From positions 1 through 64,000 of the forward strand of contig JAFIEK010000012.1 of the NCBI GenBank assembly GCA_020832545.1: a DNA stretch of 64,000 nucleotides, in the 5' to 3' direction. Shown piece by piece: positions 35,471-42,977 of this stretch. How positions within the stretch are numbered: the stretch's first letter is position 1; each line of letters starts with the position of its first letter. Under the pieces are notes generated by a model. The model saw nothing but the letters and a program-made list of their open reading frames with translations, was not told the DNA's origin and did no database searches. This stretch comes from Pararhodobacter sp. GTDB lineage: Bacteria; Pseudomonadota; Alphaproteobacteria; Rhodobacterales; Rhodobacteraceae. The position numbers and the translations under genes were made by a program.

Positions 35471-37003
35471 ATGTGTGGGTTTGTCTGCCTGTGGAATGTC
35501 GGCGACGAGGCGTTGGCGACCGACATGATCACCCGAATCGCCCACCGCGGACCCGATGCCGTGCAGGTATCGCGCCTGCCCGATGCCCCGGTGATCATGG
35601 CCCATTGCCGCCTGTCGATCATCGGCACGCAGGACGGCGCGCAGCCGATCCATCAGACCGATGATCTGCTGGTGGCCAATGGCGAAATCTATAACCACAC
35701 CGATCTGCGCGCGATCCTTGGCCCCAGCGTGTTTCAGACCGCCAGCGACAGCGAAACCATCCTGCATCTGTTCCGCTCAGGCGAAAGCCGGTGGATCAGC
35801 AAGCTGGACGGGATGTTTGCCTTTGTGCTGGCCACCCGCGACCGCATCATCGCCGCCCGGGACCCGCTGGGGATCAAGCCGCTCTATGTCGCGCATATCG
35901 ACGGCGGGCATGCGTTTTCATCAGAGCTGAAGGCCTTCGATGGCGTCGATGTTGACAAGATAGAGGCCATACCCCCCGGCACGCTTTATGACAGCCGCGA
36001 CGGCTGGCGGCAGTGGTATCGCACGCCGCACGGCGCAGCGACGCCGGAACCCGGCGCCGATATCGAGCGCACGGCGCATGAACTGCGGCTGGTGATGGAA
36101 GAGGCGGTGGCCAAGTGGATGGTCGCCGATGTCGAGGTAGGGTCCTTTCTGTCTGGCGGGCTGGACAGTTCGATCATCGCGGCGATTGCCCAGAAGGTGC
36201 TGCATGAGGCCGGGAAAGGGCCGCTGAAGACCTTCTCTGTCGGCACCGAAGGTTCGCCTGATCTGCTGGCAGCGCGCCGCGTGGCCCACCATATCGGCGC
36301 GGATCATCACGAATACGCCTTTACCGCCGAGGATGTGGCCGCAAACCTGTCGCATGTCATCTATCATCTGGAAAGCGCCGATGTGGACCTTGTGCGCAGC
36401 GCAATCCCCACCCTTTTCGCCGCCCGGTTGGCCAGGCGTGCGGTCAAGGCCGTTCTGACCGGCGAAGGCGCGGACGAATTGTTTGCGGGCTACACCTATC
36501 ACCACGCCTATGTCGACGACCCGCGCGCATTGGCGGATGAACTGACCCGCAGCCTGGGCACCATGCACAACATCAACCTGCAACGGGTGGACCGAATCAC
36601 GATGGCCGAAAGCCTTGAGGCGCGCACCCCGTTTCTGGACCGCGATCTGATCGACTTCGCGCAATCCATACCGGCGGCGTGGAAGCTGTGCCGCACCGAC
36701 GCTTCCGCCGCCGAGGCCACCGGCGCGACCACCGAGAAATGGATCCTGCGCAAATCCTGCGCCGATCTGCTGCCGGATGATCTGGTCTGGCGCAAAAAGG
36801 CCCAGTTTGATGAGGGGTCCGGCACGGTTGCCGCCCTTGAAGGGGCGTTGCAGAAACTGACCGGCAAGACCACGTCGGTGACCCGCGCCGAAGAGGGTGC
36901 CCTGTATGAGAGCATCCTGCGCAAGGCCTACCGCAACCCCGAGCGCATACTTGAGAACGCGGGCCGTTGGGATGCCGACAGGGTGGATGCCGCGCCCACC
37001 TGA
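35471..37003 (+). CDS. asnB: Asparagine synthetase (glutamine-hydrolysing), AsnB type
   Basis: ATP-dependent transfer of glutamine amide nitrogen to aspartate. The ATG at 35471 gives MCGFVCLW with Cys2 as the class II amidotransferase nucleophile, and GGAGG sits upstream. Glutaminase features: RIAHRGPDAV, CRLSIIG, VANGEIYNH. Synthetase PP-loop: FLSGGLDSSIIAA; later GEGADELFAGYTYH and EARTPFLDRDLIDFA. It is 510 residues, shorter than the 550-650 common in bacteria but close to E. coli AsnB. Stands alone between the IclR operon and an outer membrane protein. Confidence 0.93.
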   Translation: MCGFVCLWNVGDEALATDMITRIAHRGPDAVQVSRLPDAPVIMAHCRLSIIGTQDGAQPIHQTDDLLVANGEIYNHTDLRAILGPSVFQTASDSETILHLFRSGESRWISKLDGMFAFVLATRDRIIAARDPLGIKPLYVAHIDGGHAFSSELKAFDGVDVDKIEAIPPGTLYDSRDGWRQWYRTPHGAATPEPGADIERTAHELRLVMEEAVAKWMVADVEVGSFLSGGLDSSIIAAIAQKVLHEAGKGPLKTFSVGTEGSPDLLAARRVAHHIGADHHEYAFTAEDVAANLSHVIYHLESADVDLVRSAIPTLFAARLARRAVKAVLTGEGADELFAGYTYHHAYVDDPRALADELTRSLGTMHNINLQRVDRITMAESLEARTPFLDRDLIDFAQSIPAAWKLCRTDASAAEATGATTEKWILRKSCADLLPDDLVWRKKAQFDEGSGTVAALEGALQKLTGKTTSVTRAEEGALYESILRKAYRNPERILENAGRWDADRVDAAPT

Positions 37004-37346
37004 AAGATATTGACACCAGAGGGTTGCATGGCCTTTCAGACGGCTCTCTGACAAGAGATCCGCGCCAGATCCCCAACCGCGAAACATTGCTCCCCGGCCA
37101 GACCCGGCCTTGAAATCGGGCCAGGCAGCGTGGCCTGCGTCGCCTTGTCTGACAGTCGGCAAGCGCCCGTGGCGGACATCTGCGCAAGAAGTTGCTGTTG
37201 TCAGATTCGTGATCGTTCACCATGTTGCGGCCGGGCAACAGTTCTGCGCATCAGGTGGAAGATGCAGGAACCTCAGCGGGAACCACGCATTGAACTTACA
37301 CAAACGAAGCGGCCTTGACGTAAGGCCGAGCCGAAGGAGAAGACCG
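37004..37346. other. 343-bp gap, no gene seen
   Basis: Apparent open frames here lack ribosome sites and protein-like composition. The region must hold the outer membrane protein promoter. Two GGAAC words near 37267 and 37278 are not followed by CGTT at the spacing needed for an EcfG promoter. I see no hairpin with a T run after asnB. Confidence 0.4.
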
Positions 37347-37946
37347 ATGAAAAAGCTGATTGCCATCGCACTGTTCACTGGATTTGCTGCACCTGCATTC
37401 GCTGGCAGCTTTGCCGAGCCCGTTGTCGAGCCGCAAATTCACACCCCCGCCCCCGTTCCCACCAGTGTGAACTGGACAGGTTTCTACGCTGGTGCGACCC
37501 TCGGGTTTGGCCGCGCAACCTGGGACACCCTTGGCGGCGGCACCGACAACACCACCGGTGGCGGCGCTGCGCTGCACGGCGGCTACAACATGGATATGGG
37601 CAACTGGGTCGCCGGTGGCGAGCTGTCGATTGCACCGGGGTTCGATCAGACCATCGGCAACCGTGAAATCAGCTGGGCTGCCGGGGCACGCCTGCGCGCT
37701 GGCCCGAAGTTCGGCGCGGAAGGCCGCAACTGGGGCTTCGGCACCGTTGGTCTGACCCATGTGCGTCATGATGCCGTCGGTGGCGGTGACCGCCAGAACA
37801 ACAACGGCTGGGTTGCAGGCGTCGGCGTTTCGCACCTGATGCAGAACAATGTGATCCTGACCGGTGAGCTGCTGCACGGCCGCAGCCGTGGCACAGCCGG
37901 TGTCAACGGCACGGGCGTTGCACTGGGCGCATCGTTCCGGTTCTGA
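37347..37946 (+). CDS. Outer membrane beta-barrel protein
   Basis: Signal peptide MKKLIAIALFTGFAAPAFAG, then an OmpA/Omp25-like eight-stranded barrel pattern: WTGFYAGATLGFGRATWD, AALHGGYNMDMGNWVAGGEL, and a C-terminal GVALGASFRF ending in the phenylalanine required for BAM recognition. GAAGGAGAAG precedes the ATG at 37347; the longer upstream frame is not used. Mature size about 179 residues. Related to the porin-family opacity-type proteins abundant in alphaproteobacteria. Confidence 0.9.
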   Translation: MKKLIAIALFTGFAAPAFAGSFAEPVVEPQIHTPAPVPTSVNWTGFYAGATLGFGRATWDTLGGGTDNTTGGGAALHGGYNMDMGNWVAGGELSIAPGFDQTIGNREISWAAGARLRAGPKFGAEGRNWGFGTVGLTHVRHDAVGGGDRQNNNGWVAGVGVSHLMQNNVILTGELLHGRSRGTAGVNGTGVALGASFRF

Positions 37947-37972
37947 TCCGGCACAATCGTGTTTCAGACCAT

Positions 37973-38005
37973 ACGGGGCGGCGAAAGCCGCCCCGTTTTC
38001 TTTTT
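37973..38005 (+). terminator. Rho-independent terminator of the outer membrane protein gene
   Basis: A perfect 10-bp stem ACGGGGCGGC/GCCGCCCCGT closed by a GAAA tetraloop is followed by TTTCTTTTT. It is the strongest terminator in the window and fits a highly expressed monocistronic gene. Confidence 0.95.
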
Positions 38006-38047
38006 GGGCGCATCCGGCGGCATCGCTGCGGTTGCAGGCTTCGTCAC

Positions 38048-38779
38048 TCAGCGCAAAAGCGGACCGTCCTGATCAAGATAACCCAGGTCGAACCCGGCGA
38101 GCGCCCTGAGCCGGTCAAAATCATCAAACGCCACGCGGCCTTTCTGAAACGTCAGCAGCCCCTCTTCACGCAGATGGCGCAGGACGCGGTTCACATGCAC
38201 CGCGCTCAGACCCAGCGCATCGGCCAGGTGATACTGCGTCAGCGGGCAGTGGTAGCCCGTCTTGTCGCCGATCCCCACAAGGCTCAGCCGCGCCCCAATC
38301 TCAAGCAGGAAATGCGCCATGCGCTCTTCAGCCGAGCGTCGGCCCAGATTGACCAGATGCTCCACCACCATCGCCTCATCGCGCGAGGCTGCCCAGAGAA
38401 CTGCCACGGCAAGGCGCGGCGCGTCTTCGAATGCAGTCAGCAGGTCTGACGTCAGAACCTCGGACGCCTCGATCCGGGTGATGGCCTCGACACTGTGGTC
38501 GGCGGTGCGGAACAGGATGCTGCGCAGGCCCAGAAAATCACCCGGAATCTGAAAATCAACGATCTGCCGATCACCATCCGGCAGCAGTTTGAAGGCACAG
38601 GCCCAGCCCTTGGCCAGAATAAAGGCCGAGGCTTTCGTCTGGCCCTCATGCATCATTTCGTGCCCGGCCTCAAAGCTCCGTCGACGCCGGTCAAAGCGCG
38701 CCAGCGTCTCCAGATCATCGTCGGCAAGGGCGACAAAGGCAGACAACTTCTGCGTCAGGGGGCTCAGCGCGTGGGGCAT
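38048..38779 (-). CDS. Crp/Fnr family transcriptional regulator
   Basis: Cyclic-nucleotide-like sensor domain at residues 20-130 (EAGHEMMHEGQTKASAFILA, VDFQIPGDFLGLRSILF) and a C-terminal Crp-type HTH (LTQYHLADALGLSAVHVNRV, LRHLREEGLLTFQKGRV). Only isolated cysteines are seen, so it is not an iron-sulfur FNR; its ligand is unknown. Start set at the ATG at 38779 (MPHALSPLTQKL, 243 aa). It sits among small envelope and stress-type genes, and three similar palindromes with Crp/Fnr geometry occur nearby, one in its own upstream region. Confidence 0.92.
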   Translation of the reverse strand: MPHALSPLTQKLSAFVALADDDLETLARFDRRRRSFEAGHEMMHEGQTKASAFILAKGWACAFKLLPDGDRQIVDFQIPGDFLGLRSILFRTADHSVEAITRIEASEVLTSDLLTAFEDAPRLAVAVLWAASRDEAMVVEHLVNLGRRSAEERMAHFLLEIGARLSLVGIGDKTGYHCPLTQYHLADALGLSAVHVNRVLRHLREEGLLTFQKGRVAFDDFDRLRALAGFDLGYLDQDGPLLR

Positions 38780-38848
38780 GGTGACACCGAAAATTGGCCG
38801 ACAGCTGCGGATTCGCTGACGCAGATAGCCGGGAAAGGGGCGCTGGAG

Positions 38849-38864
38849 ACTGCTCTGTATCAGG
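38849..38864. promoter_or_regulatory. Candidate Crp/Fnr-type site upstream of the regulator gene
   Basis: ACTGCT-CTGT-ATCAGG matches the half sites ACTGAT and ATCAGT of the two better copies at 10 of 12 positions with the same 4-base spacer. It lies between the Crp-type gene and the divergent 77-codon gene, so autoregulation is possible. Confidence 0.35.
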
Positions 38865-38953
38865 ATAGTGTAACAGATTGCGCCTATGATCACGAGGGGT
38901 TCCGGCCAAATGCGGCTTGCCCCCTGCCACACGGATTGAAGGCCAAACCGAAC

Positions 38954-39187
38954 ATGACCGCCCCCAATGACATTGCCGGAACCGCCGCCCTCGCCATCTG
39001 CGAGTCGTTGCTGCTCGCCCTGAACGACCACCACATATTGCCCGAGCGTGAGATTGTCGGCGTGCTCAAGGATGCGGCGGCCGCGCATGAGAACGCGGCA
39101 GTCGGCGACAACGATGCACTGAACGCCGCCGTGGCCGCGCTGATCAACGGCATCCTTGCCGGTGGCAACTCGGTACGGCGGCGTTGA
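38954..39187 (+). CDS. Small hypothetical protein (77 aa)
   Basis: MTAPNDIAGTAALAICESLL begins a soluble, mostly helical 77-residue protein ending in three arginines. Composition and regular hydrophobic spacing (ICESLLLALNDHHI, IVGVLKDAAAAHE) look genuine. It resembles unnamed small proteins of Rhodobacteraceae that I cannot assign. The GAAGG 11 bases before the ATG is a little distant. Divergent from the Crp-type regulator. Confidence 0.6.
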   Translation: MTAPNDIAGTAALAICESLLLALNDHHILPEREIVGVLKDAAAAHENAAVGDNDALNAAVAALINGILAGGNSVRRR

Positions 39188-39223
39188 ACACGCGCGCGCG
39201 AGATTCGGCTGCGGATCAGGCTG

Positions 39224-39379
39224 TTACAAACGCCCGGTCAGCACCAGAATAATCAGGATTACCAGAAGCAGGCCGATCGTACCGCTTGGCGCATAGCCCC
39301 AAGACCGGCTGTGACCCCACGTGGGCAACACGGCGACGAGAACCAGAATGAGCACGATAAGCAGAATGGTACTGGGCAT
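39224..39379 (-). CDS. DUF3309 family small membrane protein (51 aa)
   Basis: MPSTILLIVLILVLVAVLPT, a loop WGHSRSWGYAPSG and a second helix TIGLLLVILIILVLTGRL make a two-helix inner membrane protein of the DUF3309 type, usually found among stress-induced genes. GAAAGGA lies upstream of the ATG at 39379. It is probably cotranscribed with the 51-codon basic protein upstream, separated by a GC-rich hairpin at 39408-39437. Confidence 0.85.
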   Translation of the reverse strand: MPSTILLIVLILVLVAVLPTWGHSRSWGYAPSGTIGLLLVILIILVLTGRL

Positions 39380-39407
39380 GATGATATCCTTTCCATGGAT
39401 GTCGTGA

Positions 39408-39437
39408 CCCCGCCGCGCGAGGGAACTCGCGGCGGGG
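39408..39437 (-). other. Intercistronic hairpin
   Basis: CCCCGCCGCG and CGCGGCGGGG form a 10-bp perfect stem with a 10-base loop between two tiny minus-strand genes. No T run follows, so it more likely tunes mRNA processing or relative expression than ends transcription. Confidence 0.5.
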
Positions 39438-39451
39438 CCATACGGCAATGA

Positions 39452-39607
39452 TCAGCCCTTGCGGGGCGCATCCTTCTTGCCGAATGCTTTTTGAAACGCC
39501 GCGTCGGTCTGGCCGGGCTTGCCGTCGGCCTCGCGGGATTTGTAGTCGCTCTTTTGTTTTGCACCCTTCGGCACGCCGGTTCCGGGCTTCTTCTTGTTCT
39601 TGTCCAT
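39452..39607 (-). CDS. Small basic hydrophilic protein (51 aa)
   Basis: Too short for many gene finders. It reads MDKNKKKPGTGVPKGAKQ and continues with a Lys/Gly/Ala-rich, probably disordered chain ending in KKDAPRKG. AAAGG precedes the ATG. An EcfG-type promoter match lies 47-71 bases upstream of the start, which suits a general-stress gene. Function unknown; such proteins resemble hydrophilin-like stress peptides. Confidence 0.65.
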   Translation of the reverse strand: MDKNKKKPGTGVPKGAKQKSDYKSREADGKPGQTDAAFQKAFGKKDAPRKG

Positions 39608-39638
39608 TGGCTTTACCTTTGTGGTTAGCGCAACCGGG

Positions 39639-40280
39639 TTACCGAACTATATAAACGACCCGGCGCTGTTCACGTTCCACAAGAACTGGCACGCCATTGA
39701 CATACGCATAGTAATATTCGCTTTCAGGCACTTCAGTCAGGGTGACCGTTTCAGGAATGCCCGCGCCGACAACCACTTCGCCGTCCAGATAGATCGGATC
39801 AACCGGATTGGTGCGTACATAGGTGGTTACACGCTCGTCAGGCGTTGCTGCCGCGCCGACACCCATGCCGATGCTGGCACCGATGATGGCACCAAGCGGA
39901 CCGCCCAGGATCCCACCAGCGATGGCACCGACCGCGCCGCCACCAAGGGTGGTTTCAGGGCTTGATTCGTAGGTGATGGTGCGCACGGCCAGTCGGTCGC
40001 GATAGGTGTGGATCGGCGCATCGACCCTGGCGGTCAGATAATCACCTGACGCCCAGCCATTGATGTCACCATGTGCAACGCGGCACCAGTTGGAGTCTTC
40101 CAGGCAGCCATCGACGGTGACGGTTTGCGCGGCGGGGATCACTGACAGGATTTCATACATCGGGCCGGGGCCCGCACGCAGATTAAGGTCCGTCGCGGCG
40201 GTCGCCGTGGTTTCAGCATAGGCTGATGTGGCGAAAAGCTAGCCAGCGACAGTAGCACCCAGTGTGAATTTGACAGTCAT
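39639..40280 (-). pseudogene. SH3-like/DUF1236 exported protein with amber codon in its signal peptide
   Basis: From the ATG at 40280 (AAAGGAAT upstream) the frame reads MTVKFTLGATVAG, then TAG at 40239-40241, then LFATSAYAETTATAATDLNL and onward without further stops for 199 codons. The intact protein would have a signal peptide cleaved near SAYA, a bacterial SH3 domain (NLRAGPGPMYEILSVIP, NWCRVAHGDINGWASGDYL), a glycine zipper (GAVGAIAGGILGGPLGAIIG) and a C-terminal DUF1236-like segment. An internal ATG at 40160 would make a protein without export signal. Recent point mutation, suppressed amber or read error. Confidence 0.7.
39654..39678 (-). promoter_or_regulatory. Candidate EcfG (general stress sigma factor) promoter
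   Basis: On the minus strand GGAAC (39678-39674), a 16-base spacer and CGTT (39657-39654) match the alphaproteobacterial EcfG consensus exactly. A start about 7 bases further would give a leader of roughly 40 bases before the ATG of the small basic protein. It lies inside the 3' end of the upstream DUF1236-type gene. Confidence 0.5.
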
Positions 40281-40438
40281 GGAGGTATTCCTTTCAGGCT
40301 TATCCCGAACCGTCGGACAGAAGCTTGCAGGCAAACCACCACGGGTCTGGCGCGAGCATTTCCGATTTTCGGGATAAACGGCGTCGCGCTCAAAAGTTCG
40401 ATCGCGACAGTGACTTTGTCAGTGGTGAGGCGAGCCGA

Positions 40439-40456
40439 CACTGATGCATATCAGTG
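40439..40456. promoter_or_regulatory. Crp/Fnr-like palindrome, perfect arms
   Basis: CACTGAT-GCAT-ATCAGTG is a perfect 7-bp inverted repeat with 4-base spacer, the geometry of Crp/Fnr family sites. It lies upstream of the DUF1236-type gene and just past the end of the 24-codon gene. Confidence 0.5.
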
Positions 40457-40476
40457 AGCGGACACGTTTGTGAGGT

Positions 40477-40551
40477 TCACCGCAGTCCGAAATAGCCAAG
40501 CACGAACATGACGATCACGATTAAGCCCACGATCCATATGATCTGGTTCAT
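40477..40551 (-). CDS. Very small single-helix membrane protein (24 aa)
   Basis: The ATG at 40551 opens MNQIIWIVGLIVIVMFVLGY followed by FGLR and a stop. AAGGAG lies about 9 bases upstream, an ideal ribosome site, which argues for real translation. It is one transmembrane helix with a short basic end. Similar 24-26-residue peptides exist in other Rhodobacteraceae to my recollection. Function unknown; such microproteins often bind larger membrane complexes. Confidence 0.65.
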   Translation of the reverse strand: MNQIIWIVGLIVIVMFVLGYFGLR

Positions 40552-40669
40552 TTTTTGTGTCTCCTTGGCGTTGTCGGCTCATCGCCGATGCTTGGCGCAA
40601 GGATACGCGTTCCCTGTCAGGGTGGCACAACATGGATCAGTCTGTTTGTGCGAACATTTCCGCGCCGGG

Positions 40670-40685
40670 ACTGACGTAGATCAGT
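40670..40685. promoter_or_regulatory. Crp/Fnr-like palindrome upstream of DUF3185 gene
   Basis: ACTGAC-GTAG-ATCAGT differs from a perfect inverted repeat at one position and matches the site at 40439. It lies in the 278-bp gap between the 24-codon gene and the divergent DUF3185 gene and could control either. Confidence 0.45.
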
Positions 40686-40829
40686 ACGCAAAGCCGGGAA
40701 AACATCATCTTGGCACTTTATGCCCGCCTCCGCGCCTTTCGGCGCGTTTCATGGCCAGAATGGCGATCACGCCTTTCACGGTTTCGCGGATGTGGTAGGC
40801 TTTCATCGATCATCGCAAAGGACAAGATC

Positions 40830-41042
40830 ATGTCTCAATCCAGTATTCTCGGCGTTGTCGTGCTCGCGGTGGGTGTCGTTCTGCTTTACTTCGGATGGCG
40901 GGCGTCCAACGCCCCGGTCGAGCAGTTGTCCGAGGCGTTGACGGGGCGCTACACCGAGAACACGATGTGGTATCTGGTGGGCGGGGTGGTCGGCGTCATC
41001 GCCGGTGGTGCCCTGCTGTTGCGCGGCTTTTCTCAGCGCTGA
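40830..41042 (+). CDS. DUF3185 family small membrane protein (70 aa)
   Basis: Two-helix inner membrane protein: ILGVVVLAVGVVLLYFGWRA, a conserved loop SNAPVEQLSEALTGRYTENT, and YLVGGVVGVIAGGALLLRGF. The loop is the DUF3185 signature. AAAGGA precedes the ATG at 40830. Part of the cluster of small membrane proteins near the Crp-type gene. Confidence 0.88.
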   Translation: MSQSSILGVVVLAVGVVLLYFGWRASNAPVEQLSEALTGRYTENTMWYLVGGVVGVIAGGALLLRGFSQR

Positions 41043-41090
41043 AAGGTGCCGGGGCCTGAATCGGCGCCCCGGCCCGCAATTTTTCTGCCC

Positions 41091-41975
41091 TCAGCCAGTC
41101 GGTGCGAGGGTCAGGGCCTCGGTCTCTGGCCGGGTTTTCAGCATGTCCAGCATGGCGGCATCCGTGTGTGTGCCCGGCACTTCATCTGTCCAGACCCTGA
41201 ATGCCTTGAGGTCATAGGCACCGAAAGAGGTGATCATGGCCCCATCGGCGGCGTCACGGCCGCGCACCATCAGAACCCGCCCTATCCGGGGTTTGTTGTA
41301 GCGCGCATCAAAGGTGTACCAGCGCCCGCCCAGCCAAACCTCGAACCAGGCACAAAAATCGCCGGGGCCGGAATATGGCACGCCGATATCGCCCAGATAG
41401 CCGCTCGCGTAGCGCGCGGGAATGTTCATCGCCCGGCACAGCGCGATGGAGAGATGCGCAAAGTCCCGGCAGACGCCGGTCTTTTCGCGCTGCGCATCAC
41501 TGGCGGTCTTGGTGGGCCGGCCAAAGCCGTAACCAAAGGTCAGGTGGTTGTGGACATGGTTGCAGATCGCCTGCACCCGCTCCCAACCCGGCTGGGTCTG
41601 GCCAAACAGGCGCTGCGCCTCAGGGGCAAGCGCGTCCGAATCGCAATAGCGACTGGCGGTGAGAAATTGCAGCGTCTCGGGCGGCAGATCGTCCACCTGG
41701 TGCTCCGGTGCGCCCCAGGCAAAGATATCCGGCGCTCCGTCCACCTCGACAATACAATCAGACCAAAGCGTCGTACGCCCTGACGGCGCCCGCAACCGGG
41801 TCAGCTGGTTGCCGAAGCTGTCCAGAAATTTCTCAAGCGGCAGATCAGGGATTGCCTGCACGGCGCCTGAGCCGATGATACGTCCAGCAAAGCTGGAATG
41901 TGGCGACAGCGCAAGGATCAGCACAGTATCTGCCTTGCTGTCGATAACGATCTCGTATCCGATGCGTATGAACAT
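41091..41975 (-). CDS. Transglutaminase-like domain protein
   Basis: Papain-fold transglutaminase-like protein of 294 residues, cytoplasmic by lack of signal. An N-terminal beta domain is followed by the core with catalytic Cys in KTGVCRDFAHLSIALCRAMN and the Asp region GGRWYTFDARYNKPRIGRV. At the position where most transglutaminases have HAW, it reads GDFCAWFEVW, so the usual catalytic His is Cys; some members of this subgroup may naturally vary here. Start at 41975 (MFIRIGYEI). Divergent from a second transglutaminase-like gene of equal length. Confidence 0.87.
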   Translation of the reverse strand: MFIRIGYEIVIDSKADTVLILALSPHSSFAGRIIGSGAVQAIPDLPLEKFLDSFGNQLTRLRAPSGRTTLWSDCIVEVDGAPDIFAWGAPEHQVDDLPPETLQFLTASRYCDSDALAPEAQRLFGQTQPGWERVQAICNHVHNHLTFGYGFGRPTKTASDAQREKTGVCRDFAHLSIALCRAMNIPARYASGYLGDIGVPYSGPGDFCAWFEVWLGGRWYTFDARYNKPRIGRVLMVRGRDAADGAMITSFGAYDLKAFRVWTDEVPGTHTDAAMLDMLKTRPETEALTLAPTG

Positions 41976-42092
41976 TGCCGCCCTTCCTGGCCTGACGTAA
42001 GGGTTAAGCTGCTCTCGCACCCTGCGTCACATCTTACATGGGGTCTCAGGTGCGATCCGTCACCCCGTTCTCGCAAGATGAAGGATAGTCCT

Positions 42093-42977
42093 ATGCGAAC
42101 CCTGCGCATCCTTCACCGCACGCGCTACACTTATGATCGCCCCGTTGCCTTTGGCGAGCATCGCCTGATGATCCGGCCCCGGGACGGACATGACATGCGA
42201 ATCCTTGATTCAAGTCTGACCGTTTCTCCCCGCGCAGATGTGCACTGGGCCTTCGACACCTTTGGCAACTCTGTCGCGCTGCTTTCGTTCCATGATGAAG
42301 CCGACGAATTGGTGATTGAAAGCGAATTGTTACTGCGGCGCTACGGTCTGGATGAACCGCTGGCCCGTTTTGAGCGCTATGCGGGCGCGTATCCGGTGGA
42401 GTATGACGCCGACGAACTGATCGACCTTCGCCCTTTTCTGCTTGCCGAACAGCCGCAGGACCAACAGGCACTGGCGGCATGGATCGCGCAGGTCTTGCCG
42501 CATCTGCCCACCGGCAGCCTGCAGGTGCTGGGCGCGCTTGGCACGGCTGTTCATGAGGCCTTCCGCTATGCCCGGCGCGAGGCCGAGGGGGTGCAGACAC
42601 CGCTGGAAACCATAACGCTGGGCACCGGCACCTGCCGCGATTTTGCACTGTTGTTCATGGAGGCCGCGCGCAGCCTTGGCTTTGCGGCCAGGTTCGTCAC
42701 CGGATACCTGCATGACGAGGCCTCGGCCTCGGATTCTGGCGAGGACATGACCGGCGGCGGTGCAACCCATGCCTGGGCGGATGTCTATGTGCCCGGTGCG
42801 GGCTGGGTGGAATTTGACCCCACCAACCGCATCGTTGCCAGCCGCAACCTGATCCGCGTGGCGACAACCCGCACGCCATCGCAGGCCTTGCCGATCAGCG
42901 GGACATTCGCGCATGAGAACGCGAAACTGCTGGGGATGCATGTGGCGGTCAATGTGACCGAAGACACAACGCCTTAG
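42093..42977 (+). CDS. Transglutaminase-like protein with bacterial N-terminal domain
   Basis: 294 residues: N-terminal bacterial transglutaminase-like region (MRTLRILHRTRYTYDRPVAF, HRLMIRPRDGHDM), then the catalytic core with Cys in GTGTCRDFALLFMEAARSLG, His in GGGATHAWADVYVPG and Asp in GWVEFDPTN, a full triad. AAGGA is 7 bases before the ATG. The family is commonly linked to peptide cross-linking or cysteine protease activity, unproven here. Its stop overlaps the stop of the convergent EamA gene. Confidence 0.9.
   Translation: MRTLRILHRTRYTYDRPVAFGEHRLMIRPRDGHDMRILDSSLTVSPRADVHWAFDTFGNSVALLSFHDEADELVIESELLLRRYGLDEPLARFERYAGAYPVEYDADELIDLRPFLLAEQPQDQQALAAWIAQVLPHLPTGSLQVLGALGTAVHEAFRYARREAEGVQTPLETITLGTGTCRDFALLFMEAARSLGFAARFVTGYLHDEASASDSGEDMTGGGATHAWADVYVPGAGWVEFDPTNRIVASRNLIRVATTRTPSQALPISGTFAHENAKLLGMHVAVNVTEDTTP

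Noticed and set aside
37267-37300. EcfG-type promoter for the outer membrane protein gene
   Set aside because: GGAAC words are present but no CGTT follows at 16-17 bases.
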